From Eleusine coracana subsp. coracana (taxonomy: Eukaryota; Streptophyta; Magnoliopsida; Poales; Poaceae): a stretch of 64,000 nt of DNA. Positions 11,631-22,500 of this stretch are shown piece after piece. Location: the NCBI GenBank assembly GCA_032690845.1, contig CM064417.1, positions 39,996,432 through 40,060,431 on the forward strand. Reading direction: 5' to 3'. How positions within the stretch are numbered: the stretch's first letter is position 1; each line of letters starts with the position of its first letter. The notes below the pieces were generated by a model that was not told the DNA's origin, made no database searches, and was given only the letters and a program-made list of their open reading frames with translations. A program made the position numbers and the translations under genes.

Positions 11631-12684
11631 CTACTGCCATGCCCTGACACCGGCGGTGCCAGAGGGCCATGGTTGGTCCGCGTCGGTCGGAGCGGGTGGC
11701 TCGTAGTCCACGTCGGACTCCTCGCCCGCGTCCTCCTCGGGCTCCTCCTCCATGGGTGCTGCGGGCGGTGCAGCAACCGCGTCCAACTGAGCCTGGAGGT
11801 CCTGGTTCTCATGAGCCAGTGTCTCCAGGTCCTCCGCCATAAGGTCCATCTCCTGCTGGGCACTTGCCAGCTGCTGCTGCAGGTGCTCGTTGTGGTTTGC
11901 CCGCTGCTGCATAATTATACCTCGTCTGTCCACCTCCTGCGCAAGTGTGTCCCGCTGCTCAGTGATCTCCGACACGCGAGCCTCACTCGCCTCAAGAGCA
12001 GCGGTCAACCGCTGAATCTCTCTCTGCTGTGCATCGACCTGTGTCTGCAGGTCGTTTCTTTGAAGCCACACCTGCTCAGCATCCGCCAGCAAAACTCTGC
12101 TGCGGCTGCTAGACTCCTCATCCAAGTTGAGGACGTACTCGGAGTAGTGAGCTACACGGTGGTACCCCGCGTGGTACTCCGGATAGTCATCACGAGAGAC
12201 ACGTCTCACGCGCCTCCGCCACACCGGGTCAACCTGGTGCCAAATGGGGATCACCCCGAGAGCGCTGCTACGTTGCGCCCACAGAAGTGAGTGAGAGCCC
12301 GGTGAGCGACTCTCTCCAGGCCCTCCCTGAGCCTCCCGGCCGTCGGGGTTGCGGGTGTGGGGAGACACTGAGATGCACCTCTGCAAAAGGCACACCGTGG
12401 CGGCGGGTCTCACGCCCACGGTACGATGGCTGCTCCTCATAGCCCAAGGCACGTAGCATTTCCCACAGGAGGGTGGGAAAGCCACGGTAGTGTAGAACGG
12501 TGGTATAAGGCCACCCGTCGTGCTGGGACAGCTCAAACCCGTGCTCGTCCATCTGGAGCACAAACCCCAAATAGTGAGTACTCGTTCCCAACGCAGAGTG
12601 TGCAGGCCAAAATACAACAATTTGATGCAATGAGTAATATACAGAATCTAGCCTGAGTACTAAAGTGGTAGAACCCTTCACCAT
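11631..12684 (-). pseudogene. Extra sense ORF upstream of gag: coiled-coil protein (element 1)
   Basis: Two overlapping minus-strand frames, 12684-12268 and 12620-11631, appear to be one protein split by a frameshift near 12290-12420. The first carries an N-terminal domain with DEHGFELSQHDGW and a GFPTLLWEMLRALGY stretch. The second carries WRRRVRRVSRDDYPEYHAGY, then about 100 residues of heptad-like coiled coil rich in Q, E, L and A (LQTQVDAQQREIQRL), then an acidic tail with SDVDYEPPAP. It resembles 'hypothetical proteins' I recall from grass repeats, but I know no function. Element 2 has a shorter relative in the same place with tail GLDYEAPPTP. The position suggests an accessory retroelement protein, perhaps self-associating. 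Confidence 0.75.
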
Positions 12685-12688
12685 TTTC

Positions 12689-12708
12689 CTGAAAGTGCAA
12701 CTACAGCC
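12689..12708 (-). promoter_or_regulatory. Acceptor-like splice site before coiled-coil ORF (element 1)
   Basis: The minus strand reads ...GTTGCACTTTCAG, then GAAA and the ATG at 12684. With the donor at 13139 this gives a 451-nt intron. It is the second acceptor candidate, alternative to the one before gag. Confidence 0.45.
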
Positions 12709-13468
12709 CTAGGGGTGAGCGGAACAAGGAATTACGGATTTTACACAATAGGTTAAAATCTGAAATTTATATTAACCCAATTTTGACGTGCTGACTCGGA
12801 CGGCCAAGATGGTATTGTCCAGAAATTTTTAAACCAAAATCTTTTTACTGAACGTACAGAGAGTTCATTCTCGATTTCAATAAGTATTCGTTTGCATGCT
12901 TTTGACCTTCAGGTGGAAAGATATCGATTTTTATATGAACGATCCGTCTGCTGAAATTTCAGTTTCTTATTGATGTCTTGATGCCTTTTAATAGTTTTCA
13001 TTGATGCATATGATTTCGGCCTACCCTTCCTCACCAAATAAAAATTCGGTCACGAATACGACCATACGTATAGTCGGTGGCAATCGATCTCTCAAGTCAG
13101 TCGTATACTACCCGTTTCTTATGAGAATTGTGAGCGTACCTGCAGAAGATTCATTCCAGAAACATTACATCAAATCAAAAGAAACGAACCAAAAATAATC
13201 CCTTATTATTGTCCTAGGGCAGGACACTGATCTTTTACGCAATCAGCCCACGTTCACACCATTGTGCTAGCTTCCCATGTTACAGTCCACTGAGCGGGAC
13301 ACAAACCTGCGTTGACAATGCCGTAGATGCAGTATTTAAACAAACAACCTCCTACAGTTAGCTTTGCCACCTGGACCATAACTATAATAACCTATTGGGC
13401 ACGTCCTCACACGTTAGTTACAGGGTTTTCAAAAATATGTCTTCGAATATTGCACTATTCCTGAGATC
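12709..13468 (-). other. 5' leader of element 1
   Basis: Untranslated leader between the primer site and the first ORF. The part nearest the primer site (about 13040-13468) is clearly related to element 2's 40300-40749: the phrases 'aataatcccttattattgtc' and 'cgttcacaccattgtgctag' occur in both. The remainder has diverged. Retained similarity between otherwise diverged families suggests function, such as packaging, translation or splicing. Confidence 0.7.
13130..13150 (-). promoter_or_regulatory. Donor-like splice site in conserved leader (element 1)
   Basis: The minus strand reads TTCTGCAG/GTACGCTCAC with the cut between 13140 and 13139. Element 2 has TTCTGTAG/GTACGCTAAC at the matching place (40412/40411). 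The GTACGC donor core is kept in both families. Confidence 0.5.
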
Positions 13469-13480
13469 GCTCTGATACCA
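13469..13480 (-). promoter_or_regulatory. Primer-binding site of element 1 (initiator Met tRNA)
   Basis: Minus-strand TGGTATCAGAGC, three bases from the 5' LTR end, complementary to the 3' end of plant initiator Met tRNA. This primer is usual in chromoviruses. Confidence 0.95.
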
Positions 13481-13483
13481 CAC

Positions 13484-16400
13484 TGTCACGGACCCGCCTT
13501 ACCACAGAGACGGCTCCGTTCCAGGATCTCCCTCGGGTGGCGACACAGGCTATGGCGCCCAATAGTACAATACATGACAGAGAAAATCATTGCAACAGGA
13601 ACATAGGTGGAGAAGCAGAGTTTACATAAATCCGAAGTTATATTACAAACCGAAGTTTTGACAGAAAAAATTGCGGAAGCGAAAAGTTCGATAATTGGTT
13701 CACCAATTCGACGGAATAGCTAAGATACAGTCGCCCTCTCATGGCGACACACAGGGATTATCCGGCCATAGTAGGTGCCTTGCCCAAGCACCGTACCGGC
13801 AAGCAAAGACCTAATCCTCATCTTCATTTGTGCACAGCTCCCACTCGATGTTCCAACAGTCGGGACGCTGACCCTTCCAATGGAACCTCCCACCACAGTG
13901 GCATTCTCCGTCCTGGTCATCTGAAAACCACATAGAGCTACGCCCTGAGTAACTAATTTACTCAGCAAGACTGACCTGTCAAAATGGCCAACTACAGCCG
14001 ACGCCTAGACATGCAAAGACTGGGGATAGGGTTTCAATTGCCAGAAAACCAGCCTAGAAGTGGATCCTTATTTTTCAAGTTTTAGCATCAAGTTGAGTTG
14101 TCATGCAGAATAATAAATTTAGTTTGCACTAGAGCTATAACAATCATGGTTGCAATACAATCTTACAAATTCCAAAACAACAATATTAAACCCACACATC
14201 ATCTTAATGGCTTCCGACACTGTTCCGTAGCAGCGATCAAGTGGTACTCGTTACTGTGAGGGGCAGCGACTCGAATCGATTTACATCCTGCAGGAGAAAC
14301 CTGCTTGCACGACCCATACGCGCTTCCAGGAAGCCGCTTGGAGCAACTTTTCGCTCACGGTACCGCAGGGTCTTCCGGGTCCAGACTCCCCCGAGAAGGG
14401 TCCCCCAACGCGATGCGCCCCGTGCCGCCATCCGTGGGTGGATTGCTCCCTCCTCTGAGCCCCAGTTCCACCAAAGAAGGGAGAAGGCTATCTTCAGACC
14501 AAGCGATAGTCGTAGCTACGTCGGTTTACTGGGCCCATATCTCCAGCATGCAAACAGTACGTTCAAACTTGATCCCACAGGCCGGACACAAGGCGTAGCC
14601 TTAGGGGACTCGGACGGGGCTACCTCCTTGAGGACAAGCTGTCCTTTCCTTTCCACCTAGATGCCCGTCCGGTCTTCATTGTGATTCCATCCACCCTTTC
14701 CTTCATCCGACCACGTTCCCCAGTGATAATATTTTCTATCTACGAGTGGTATCCATACCACTCGATAAACAGTCGTCCTAATTTAAGCAGAGTGACTATC
14801 GTCCTGAGGCTAATGATCGGGAAGAGGGACCTACTGCACGCTAGGGTTTCAATCAACTCCTATCACTTAATGCACAGGCAAGCTTACATCCCTAGCTAGT
14901 GATAGAATAAAAATTTAAATTGGGGTGATGCACCGGGGCTTGCCTTGGTTCTGCTCTTGGTCAGCTACGGCACCTCCGGCTCCTTCTGGATCCTGCTCCG
15001 ATCCCGCCTCCACGTGGTTCACGACGTGATCTATATGATGCAAAAGGAAATGCTATGAGAGAAGATTCATGGCACTTCCTCAATAAATACGTTAAAGTAC
15101 ACTGTTATCGGTGGAATTAAACGAGGTGCGATGATGCGTTCAATAGTATATCTTATTGAGTGGGGCACAGGGTGAGGGCGTTTCGTGTATTTCCTTCATG
15201 GACTCCAGTACTTGATCGCCACGACGTCGCACCCAAGTACGGTGTGTCTATGTGTGCCAGGGTGAAGCTACGTAAGTGATGTCCATGACTAGTAGGTGCT
15301 AATTAATTAGTATTTTAGTGTGTCAAGCAAAACCATCGCAAGGTACTAAGTAGCCGTGAACTAGCCCTAAAGCGGAGCCATTTTTTTTTATTAACGGGTA
15401 AAATTGCACTCGGGACATAATTTATTAAATTGACATGATTTTGATCTTCAAATGGGCAGGGGTGATTTATAATAATTAGGTTACACCAGGGTTGATTTAA
15501 TTGTTAAGTTTCACTATCATGCACCAAGCCAATAACTTCTATTAATTATCATAAAGACAAAGGCATTAAATTAATTTCAACTAATATACAGAGAATTTCT
15601 TTATGAAACTTTTCTAGGGAGACTAAAACTGACAATCCTACTTGGTGACCAATTTGTAATATTTTATCAGCTCTCTGTAATTAATTATAATTTTATTAGT
15701 ATTTTTCCTATTTATTTTAACCCTGGTATAAATATTACCATGCATGCGGCATTAGCATTTTTCTATAACACTACATGACTAGGGAAACTCAGAGAATTTT
15801 AGTTTGCTCAAAAGTACCCAATAATGAATTAGTTATGGATTTTTAAGTATTTTCCATATTTAATTAAATCCTAACAGTATCATTAACAAGCACTGTGATT
15901 TAGCATTTTTTTTCCTTATTAGTACAATCTCAGACAAGGCAAACAAAATTTATTTTGCCACAAAACTCCTATTATTCAATTTACTGTGCATTTTACCAGT
16001 TTAACCTATTTCTGGAAATGATTAAATCGAAAAATCCGATTTTTACTTCGCGGGCCGCAATCCCGGGAGCCCACGGCGGCCTCGCCCACGGGGAGGTGCT
16101 CCTGGGCCAGATTTGGCCCAGGCGGGCACGGCCCAGCGCCCGGCTGGCCCTTTGGCCACCTTTCTCGAGTCTCGCGCGCGCGCGTGCGCTCGTCGGAGCA
16201 CGGCGGCGCTGGCCGGGGGCTCACGGCAGCCCGTTGCGGTCCCTGGCTCGAGCTGGTTTTAGAGGGGAAAACGGTCTACTCAACGTCACGCACCCATCTA
16301 GGCGTTCAGGAACCGCCGGCGATGGCCGGGCATGGCCCCGCGACGGTGGCGGAAGCAGGGCAGGGTTCGGCGACGGCTAGCACGAAAAAGGGAGGGTGGA

Positions 16401-17531
16401 AAGGCTCAGGATCTTGCCGGAGAGCTTCACCGGAGCACGGAGAAGGGTGTTATCGAGTTTCCCCTGCGAGGGGGAGACCGGGGATGCGGTCTCACCGGCG
16501 GGGTGGGGGCTGCGGTGGTCGGCGGCGGCCGCAAGCTAAGAATCTAGGGAAGCGGTAGAAGGATTCGTCCAATCCGAGTTCAAACGCGTGCACGATCAAG
16601 AGGGAGAGCTCCTCGTGAGAGGAATCTGAAGTTGGCTCACCTCGGGGTGGAAGCGGCGCGGCGGAACAGCTCGGGGTCGATTATCGGTGTCGGGGAAGAA
16701 CCGGGCCGATCTCCCAATGCCGGCCGTGCGATGCAGAGGGAACAGGTGCAGGTTCGTCGGGTTGTCTCGGCGTTGCTCCGAGAAGCTTGGCTCGGGCTCC
16801 GGCGGGCGGTGGCGGCCAGGTGAGACGGGGCAGAGGCGATGGCGGGGGCAGAGGCGACTGGAGAGAGAGCGAGAGCGAAGGAGTGAATGAGGGGGGGTGC
16901 ATTCAGACAGGCGATAGAGGGGATGTCCGAACGTGCGCGTGGGGCCGTCGATCCGCGGCAACGGCCGTTGGCCGTACGCCGGCAACCACGTGGCGCGCCT
17001 CGGGCCGGGCAGCGCGGCTGCGGCCGAGTGTGTTTCTTCAGGGTCCCTGACAGGTGGGGTCCGCGGGGAGTTTTTCTTTTTGATTTCTTTTTCCACTCCT
17101 ATCAGCCTACTGTATTTGTTATTTTTGATAGAATTAATCCAGAGCTGCTAAAAGCAGACTAAAAATAGGGTAGGCTCCTCATAATGTGCTTGTTTTTATA
17201 AAAATACTAACTACCAACAGTTCCCACTAAAATGTGATCAGGAATTTTATGAAGAGAGCTGGTTTTTAACCATTCTAACATTTATTTGAGGCCTTTAATG
17301 ATGGATTAAAAATCTGAGAAAATTCTTAAAATTCTAATTGACCATGACCATCAACATATAAGTTTTGCAATGATGACTTTTACTGAAAATTTGAAACTTG
17401 CAGTACAAAGGTTATTCAATTGGGTTTGAATTCAATTTGAATTACAAAATTTAAATTCAAATTCTTAGTGTTATAATATTATGCTGTCTAAGTGATGCCC
17501 TTGGGATCCTAATGACACTAGGAGTGTCACA
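13484..17531 (-). repeat. Element 1 LTR, right (5' LTR by coding strand)
   Basis: 4048 bp, TG...CA, next to the primer-binding site and so the promoter-bearing LTR. I could not place its TATA box with confidence. Its boundary with the UGT is at 17531/17532. On the coding strand its first bases (TGTGACAC) follow the UGT frame and add 24 foreign codons to it. Confidence 0.95.
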
Positions 17532-17536
17532 CTGCT
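17532..17536. other. Target-site duplication of element 1, right copy (CTGCT)
   Basis: Identical to 2717-2721 and directly right of the element's terminal CA at 17530-17531. A perfect 5-bp duplication confirms direct integration rather than later rearrangement. Confidence 0.95.
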
Positions 17537-18719
17537 CGGCGTACAGCGGCCACACCAGTGTCGGCACGCCGGCGGCCACCGCCTCCAGCGTAGAGTTCCA
17601 GCCACAGTGCGACAGGAACCCGCCGACTGAATGGTGGTTCAGGATCTCCAGCTGCGGGACCCAACACGACACGCAGAGCCCGATTCCTTTGGTCCTCTCC
17701 ACGAACCCTTCCGGCAGGTAGCTGACCGGGTCATCACCGCGGCCACTTCCGAAGAAACTTGCGCTGCGGTCCGTGTCGCTGGGGAACCGCACCACCCACA
17801 CGAACCTCTGCCCGCTCGCCTCCAACCCGGCGGCGAGCTCTGCCGTCTGCTTCGTGGATAGCGTGCCGGCGCTTCCAAAGCACACGTACAAGACCGACCT
17901 TTCCGGCTGCTCATCCAGCCAGCTTAAGTAGTTGCTATGCTTGGCGAAATCCTCATCGCTGGAGGAAGTACGGACGAACGGGCCGACCGCGTATGCAGGG
18001 GGGTACAATCCTTTGTCAGACAACTTTTTGAAGGCCGCTAGAGTCTCATGCTCCATGGCGTCGAACGTGTTGACGATGAACCCGTCCGCGAGGAGCAACT
18101 TCCTGCCCAGCTCGACCGTCAGCGCGTACGCGGGATCGGTGCGGTCCTGGACAGAGTCGAGGAGGTCGGCGCCGTGCAGTGGCACGCACCCAGGAAGCCG
18201 GACGGGCTCCATGAGGTCGCGGAACTCGCACCTGGTGGCCCTGTCGATCTCCGGGTTGTGGAGCATGGAACACAGCGTCATGAGGTTGGACGTGGAAAAG
18301 ACGTAGCCCGGAACGCCGAGCTCCCGGGCCACCTCGAGCGTCCACGGGCCGAGGAAGTCGGTAACGAACGCCGCGACGCCTGCGGGTGACGAGGCGAGGA
18401 GGGAGCGGAGGAGGGCGCGGAAGTGCGGAAGGGAGCGCTTGACGACGGTGAAGATGCGTGTCTCGGTGCGGGCGTCGGGGGGAAGGCCGTCGAGGGGCAC
18501 CTCCGGGAGCGCGGCGGTGGAGACGGACGGCGGGAGGGAGGCGAGGCAGGAGGCGTGGTTGGCGGAGGAGAAGTTGGTGTAGGTGACGAGCGTGGCCGTG
18601 AAGAGGCCGGCACGGTGCGTGACGATGCGGCGTACGAGCTCGGCCACCGGAAGGAAATTGCCCGCTCCGGGGCTGGCCAGGAGAACGACGTGCGCCGGTG
18701 TGACAACCTCCATTGCCAT
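17532..18719 (-). pseudogene. UDP-glycosyltransferase, 5' part, interrupted in the PSPG box
   Basis: Encodes 396 residues of a family-1 UGT, most like the UGT72 (hydroquinone/monolignol glucosyltransferase) group by overall pattern. Such cytosolic enzymes move glucose from UDP-glucose to small phenolic acceptors. His10 near the N-terminus and Asp121 (VTDFLGPW) fit the catalytic His-Asp pair, and the PSPG box runs from Trp353 to Gln396, exactly 44 residues, including HCGWNSTLE. The ATG at 18719 has a good context (CC-ATG-G); a second ATG follows two codons later. There are no introns or internal stops. The frame reads 24 codons into the LTR and stops at 17457, so any product would lack the rest of the C-terminal domain. 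Acceptor specificity cannot be told from sequence. Confidence 0.95.
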
Positions 18720-18833
18720 GGAAATGAAATGGAATAAGTATATATGCTGAAGCGTTATTCAGTGAGCTCTGTGAGCTGATGTGCTGCAGCAGGAGCAGTG
18801 CAGTCTACGATGCATTAGGTGTATATATAGGGA
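18720..18833 (-). promoter_or_regulatory. UGT core promoter and 5' UTR
   Basis: A TATA box (minus strand CTATATATAC, about 18820-18830) lies about 105 bp upstream of the ATG, predicting a start site near 18795 and a 5' UTR of about 75 nt. Copy A of the upstream duplication begins at about 18832, so only the core promoter is unique sequence. Everything further upstream is repeat and transposon. Confidence 0.7.
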
Positions 18834-18899
18834 GCGTGAGGATGCGATGTTGTAACAACAAGGATTAATAATTAGTAAGGCCGGATCAACAAGCATGTG

Positions 18900-19223
18900 C
18901 ACTTTTTTGCCGGCACTCGGTAAAGAAACTATTTGTCGAGTTCCACATAAAGACATTCGATAAAGTATTACTCTAACGGTTGACGCACGTGGAGCCCACA
19001 TGTGGTATCTTTTGTCGAGTGTATACTTTTTGTCAAGTGTTTTCTTTTTTGTTATGGAGTATTTTTTACGTGACATTTGACAAACAAAATTATTTATCGA
19101 GTGTATAATTTTTACCAAGTATCTTTTTTTGAGTACTTGACAAAGACTTTTTTTACCGAATACCCGATAAATTACACTCAGTAAATCTTCGAGCACTCGG
19201 CAAACAGCCGATTTCCGTTAGTG
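18900..19223. mobile_element. Degenerate small CACTA-type element in copy A
   Basis: The right end on the minus strand reads CACTAACGGAAATCGGCTGT followed by TTGCCGAGTG-type motifs, a terminal and subterminal pattern common in grass CACTA elements. The left end (cacttttttgccggcactcgg) is a diverged counterpart. The inside is full of degenerate 'gtcgagtgt' and 'actcggcaaa' repeats in both orientations. It has no coding capacity and no clear target duplication. It exists in copy B as well, so it predates the duplication. Confidence 0.6.
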
Positions 19224-19578
19224 TATATCTAAGACGCTTGCAAGTTGTAGGGCTGCCGTATCTCATTATTCAGACTTCACGAAACTTAAAAAAATAGAGT
19301 TTCTGTATTATGCGAACGTGATCGAATACCTTCGGTGCACGCAGTGCTGTACGATCCAATAGAACTCGAAAGGATCACAGTTTTCATCATAGCGCGGGGC
19401 CTGATGAAACCCCATAATAAGATGCCAGCTGCAGACACAGTATGGGCACCGACGCCGCGCATGATATCTTGAGCTGCTGTATTTCCTCTCTTTAATTTGA
19501 TGCAGCCAAACACCTACGGCGAAGCCCCCATCTTTGGTCGAGTCCATTTGAAGTCCACAGACTGTGTTCATTCAATTA

Positions 19579-19583
19579 GGTTC
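19579..19583. other. Target-site duplication of element 2, left copy (GGTTC)
   Basis: Five bases before the terminal TG, identical to 44819-44823 after the terminal CA. The uninterrupted target is visible in copy B near 60443 (aggttccacgcc). Confidence 0.95.
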
Positions 19584-22500
19584 TGTGACGTCCCCACCTC
19601 GAAACGAGGGATTAGTCAAGGATCAATACTCGGGTGACACTTGACGAAGCAAGAGTCCATCAATACATAAATAGATAAAGAAAATAGAGTGAAATGTCGA
19701 ATTTAAGTTATTATAATTTGAGTTCAAATTTAGGATACATAAAAGAGTTTGAAGTTCGAAACGAAGTCTTAGCGGAAGCGAATAAGCTCGACGATACACA
19801 TCTTATAACAATTCATGACAGCTCGTAACCATAAATCATTCATCGTGCTCCTCAAGAGTAGGAAAAACGAGAACCCATTCCATGGTCCATCCCTTCGGGG
19901 ATTCACCATCGCACTCCACCTGATTTCCACTCTCGGTGTACACGACATATGACATACCTATACAAAAACTTAAACAACAAACCCTGAGCAACTAATACTC
20001 AGCAAGACTTACCCGTCAAAATGGCACGCTAAGGCCGACACCTAGCATGCAGGGGGCTGACCTAAGGTTGTTGGAATAATTGTAAAAACAGCACTAATAA
20101 TTGATCCTATTTTCAGATCTTTAGCCAAGTTAACAGAGTTTTGCATAAAGTAAATATTGTGCAGCTATACTACAACAAACATGGTTGCAATATAATTTAT
20201 AGAGATACAATATCATCATTATCATTTCACTTTGTAATTCGAGGTGGCAGCGATCTCACAAGTTGACTCTATAACCGTAAGGGACGGCGACTCGAATCGA
20301 TTTACATCCTATAGGAAAAACCCAAATACACGGCGCACGTGCACTCCCAGAGTCACGTACGACAACCTTTCGTGAGATCACCATAGAGTCGGCCGGGTTT
20401 CACGCGCTCTCGGGTACATGTCCTCCACCCGATACCCGGTATCCGTGGTTAGACCATGCACCATTCCACCACTCATACCACCCAATATACCACCATGCAC
20501 TTATGATCATTCCCAAAGAGTGATGAGGGACCGTCCAACTACTATGATAATCAAAGGGGTTCTTAATCGACACAAACGGGGTTATGGCATACAAGGTCCA
20601 AGCTTGTCACCTCAACCTACACATGCACTTCCCCGTTCGGTCTCCAATCAATCCATCATTTTTATATGAGAGTACAAGTGATAAATCCCCGAACCATCTT
20701 ATATCCAGTAGTCTCCATACCACTCGATTTTCCTACCGGTGACTCCATATTAACCATAGCAAATTCTAACGAATGGTTGAACAAGTATACTCATACCCAT
20801 AGTATTTATCTTTGCTACATGCAACTAGAGTTTTAATCATTTCCTACATGTAATATACTATACATGACACGCATATATGTGATACAAAATATAAGTTTTA
20901 AAACATGGGAGTGCACCGGAGCTTGTCTTGGTTCAGATCACAGTTAGCACTCTCAGGAATAGTTGCCTCAGCTCCGGACTCCTCTGGAACTATCTCCACC
21001 TCCACGTTCCCGTCGTTGAGTCCTAGTGGATGAAATGCAATGCAAGCAAGGATAGTGAGGATTCGTGGCACTTCCTCAACAAATGTGTGCTATGATATGA
21101 TGCATGTATAAAAGTACGGTGTGCATTAGAGACGGACATGGAGGTTTCTTATTTTTACTTTCTTTTAATTTTATATAGTACAAGCAAGCTCTCTAGTGGT
21201 GACGGTGCAAAGATTAATCACATTAACCTAACTAAATGACCATTACCACATGATCAGAGGCAACATAACCTAATTAATTTTCCAATGTAGAGAGTAAAAC
21301 ATTTAATGGTTTGCATGCCAACACATGTGTTCATGTTACTATTAATTACTAAATAGTCATTACTAGAAATAAAACAAAGCTTATTATTATAGATCATGGT
21401 TCTGAAGTATAAATACCAGTGAGAGAAATATAGGTGATTGGGGACATTATTCAAGATTTTTGTACCAAATGTGGTGACAAGGTGATGCACCAATAATTTA
21501 TTTTAATTACAATGGTGCAAACTCTAAAATAATCAATACGGCATAAATACTAGGAATTTAAATGCGACACTTGTTGAAATGTCTGGAAATGATGAAATGG
21601 TCATGCATGCAAAATCTGATAATTAAATAATGTACTGAAAATTACTTTAGATTTTATTTTGGTTTTAACCATTTAATACATGTATAAAGAAATATATCCT
21701 TTTGCAGTGTCTTAGCATTTTTCTAAAATATTACACATTCAGAGGAATCCAAAACATATTTTTATGCATTTTTCCATAAAGCCAAAATTTTTGTGCCGAT
21801 TTTATAAGCTCCATCTATTTATTTAGCTAAATATTTAAAAAAAGGATTTTCCGGCCACTGGACTGTTTTTCACGTCGGCCCACGAGGCTAGGCGGGGCAC
21901 GGGGAGCTCCTTGGGCCGGATCTGGCCCAGGCGCTACAGTGGTCTGAGGCCACAAGGCCCACCCAGTGGCTGGCTCGCCCAGAGCCAAGCCAGGTCAGGG
22001 CGCTCGCGCGCGCGGGCGTTGCGGCGGCGGCGCGTTCGATGCCAAGTGGTGGCTGCTCGCTGGATCTTGCGGCGGCAGGGGAGGACGGAGGAGTGCCTGG
22101 ACGGGGCGCGACGTGCAAAGGGAGGCGTGGAGTCTCACCTGAGCAGATGCGCAACAAGGGAAGGCAGGCAGCGGAGAAGCGAGGCGGCGGCAAGGAGCAG
22201 CGTTCCGAAGTATACACTGCAAAAACCAGAGCCGACTGGGGTCAAGAAGATGTGCGACGAGGTCTAGAGGACACAGAAGCAAGGAATCGACGAATGACTC
22301 ACCACAGTGGAGGCACGACGGCAAAAGGCTACGGTCAGAGGCGGGGGTGACACGGCGCGATTCGCTGAGCTCCAGGCGTGAGAGGGGCTGAGGCCTTGCA
22401 GGTTAGGAGAGAAGGGCTAGGCGGAGCTCTCTGCGCGGTCGGCTGACGGCAGGAGGCGGCTAAGCAGCAAGGCGCCGAGGCGAGCTTCTCAGGTGGCAAT

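Larger units (their letters stand above)
2722..17531 (-). mobile_element. LTR element 1: Ty3/gypsy chromovirus (Tekay/Del-like), 14.8 kb
   Basis: A complete element in the coding exon of the UGT. Left and right repeats (2722-6770, 13484-17531) start TG and end CA, and CTGCT flanks both sides. On the minus strand the order is 5' LTR, initiator-Met primer site, leader, coiled-coil ORF, gag, protease, reverse transcriptase, RNase H, integrase, chromodomain-like tail, polypurine tract, 3' LTR. The clade call rests on this order, the primer site and the integrase C-terminus. Five in-frame stops (four TAG in the gag N-terminus, one TGA after RT) make this copy defective, but no large deletion is present. 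LTRs of about 4.05 kb are long for the superfamily. Confidence 0.95.
18832..19583. repeat. Upstream tandem duplication, copy A (UGT-proximal part)
   Basis: Begins with gagcgtgaggatgcgatgttg just upstream of the UGT TATA box and continues to the element 2 insertion. Its remainder is 44819-44942. Copy B repeats the whole unit from 44943 on. The unit without insertions is about 870 bp. Similarity runs through the degenerate CACTA piece and the region near 19240-19580 (repeated at 60090-60445). No gene was seen; the minus-strand frames at 19286-19571 recur at 60169-60435 only because of the duplication. Confidence 0.85.

Noticed and set aside
11673..12290. 205-codon plus-strand ORF opposite the coiled-coil ORF of element 1
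   Set aside because: A Leu/Val-rich antisense shadow of a Gln/Glu-rich coiled coil, a common artefact. The sense frame has a relative in element 2.
17512..18737. Plus-strand and alternative minus frames across the UGT 5' part
   Set aside because: The correct frame is fixed by UGT motifs; the others are Arg/Ser-rich shadows.
19286..19571. Cysteine-containing minus-strand ORFs repeated at 60169-60435
   Set aside because: Shared because of the tandem duplication. The two copies differ by frame-changing indels, so there is no sign of coding constraint.
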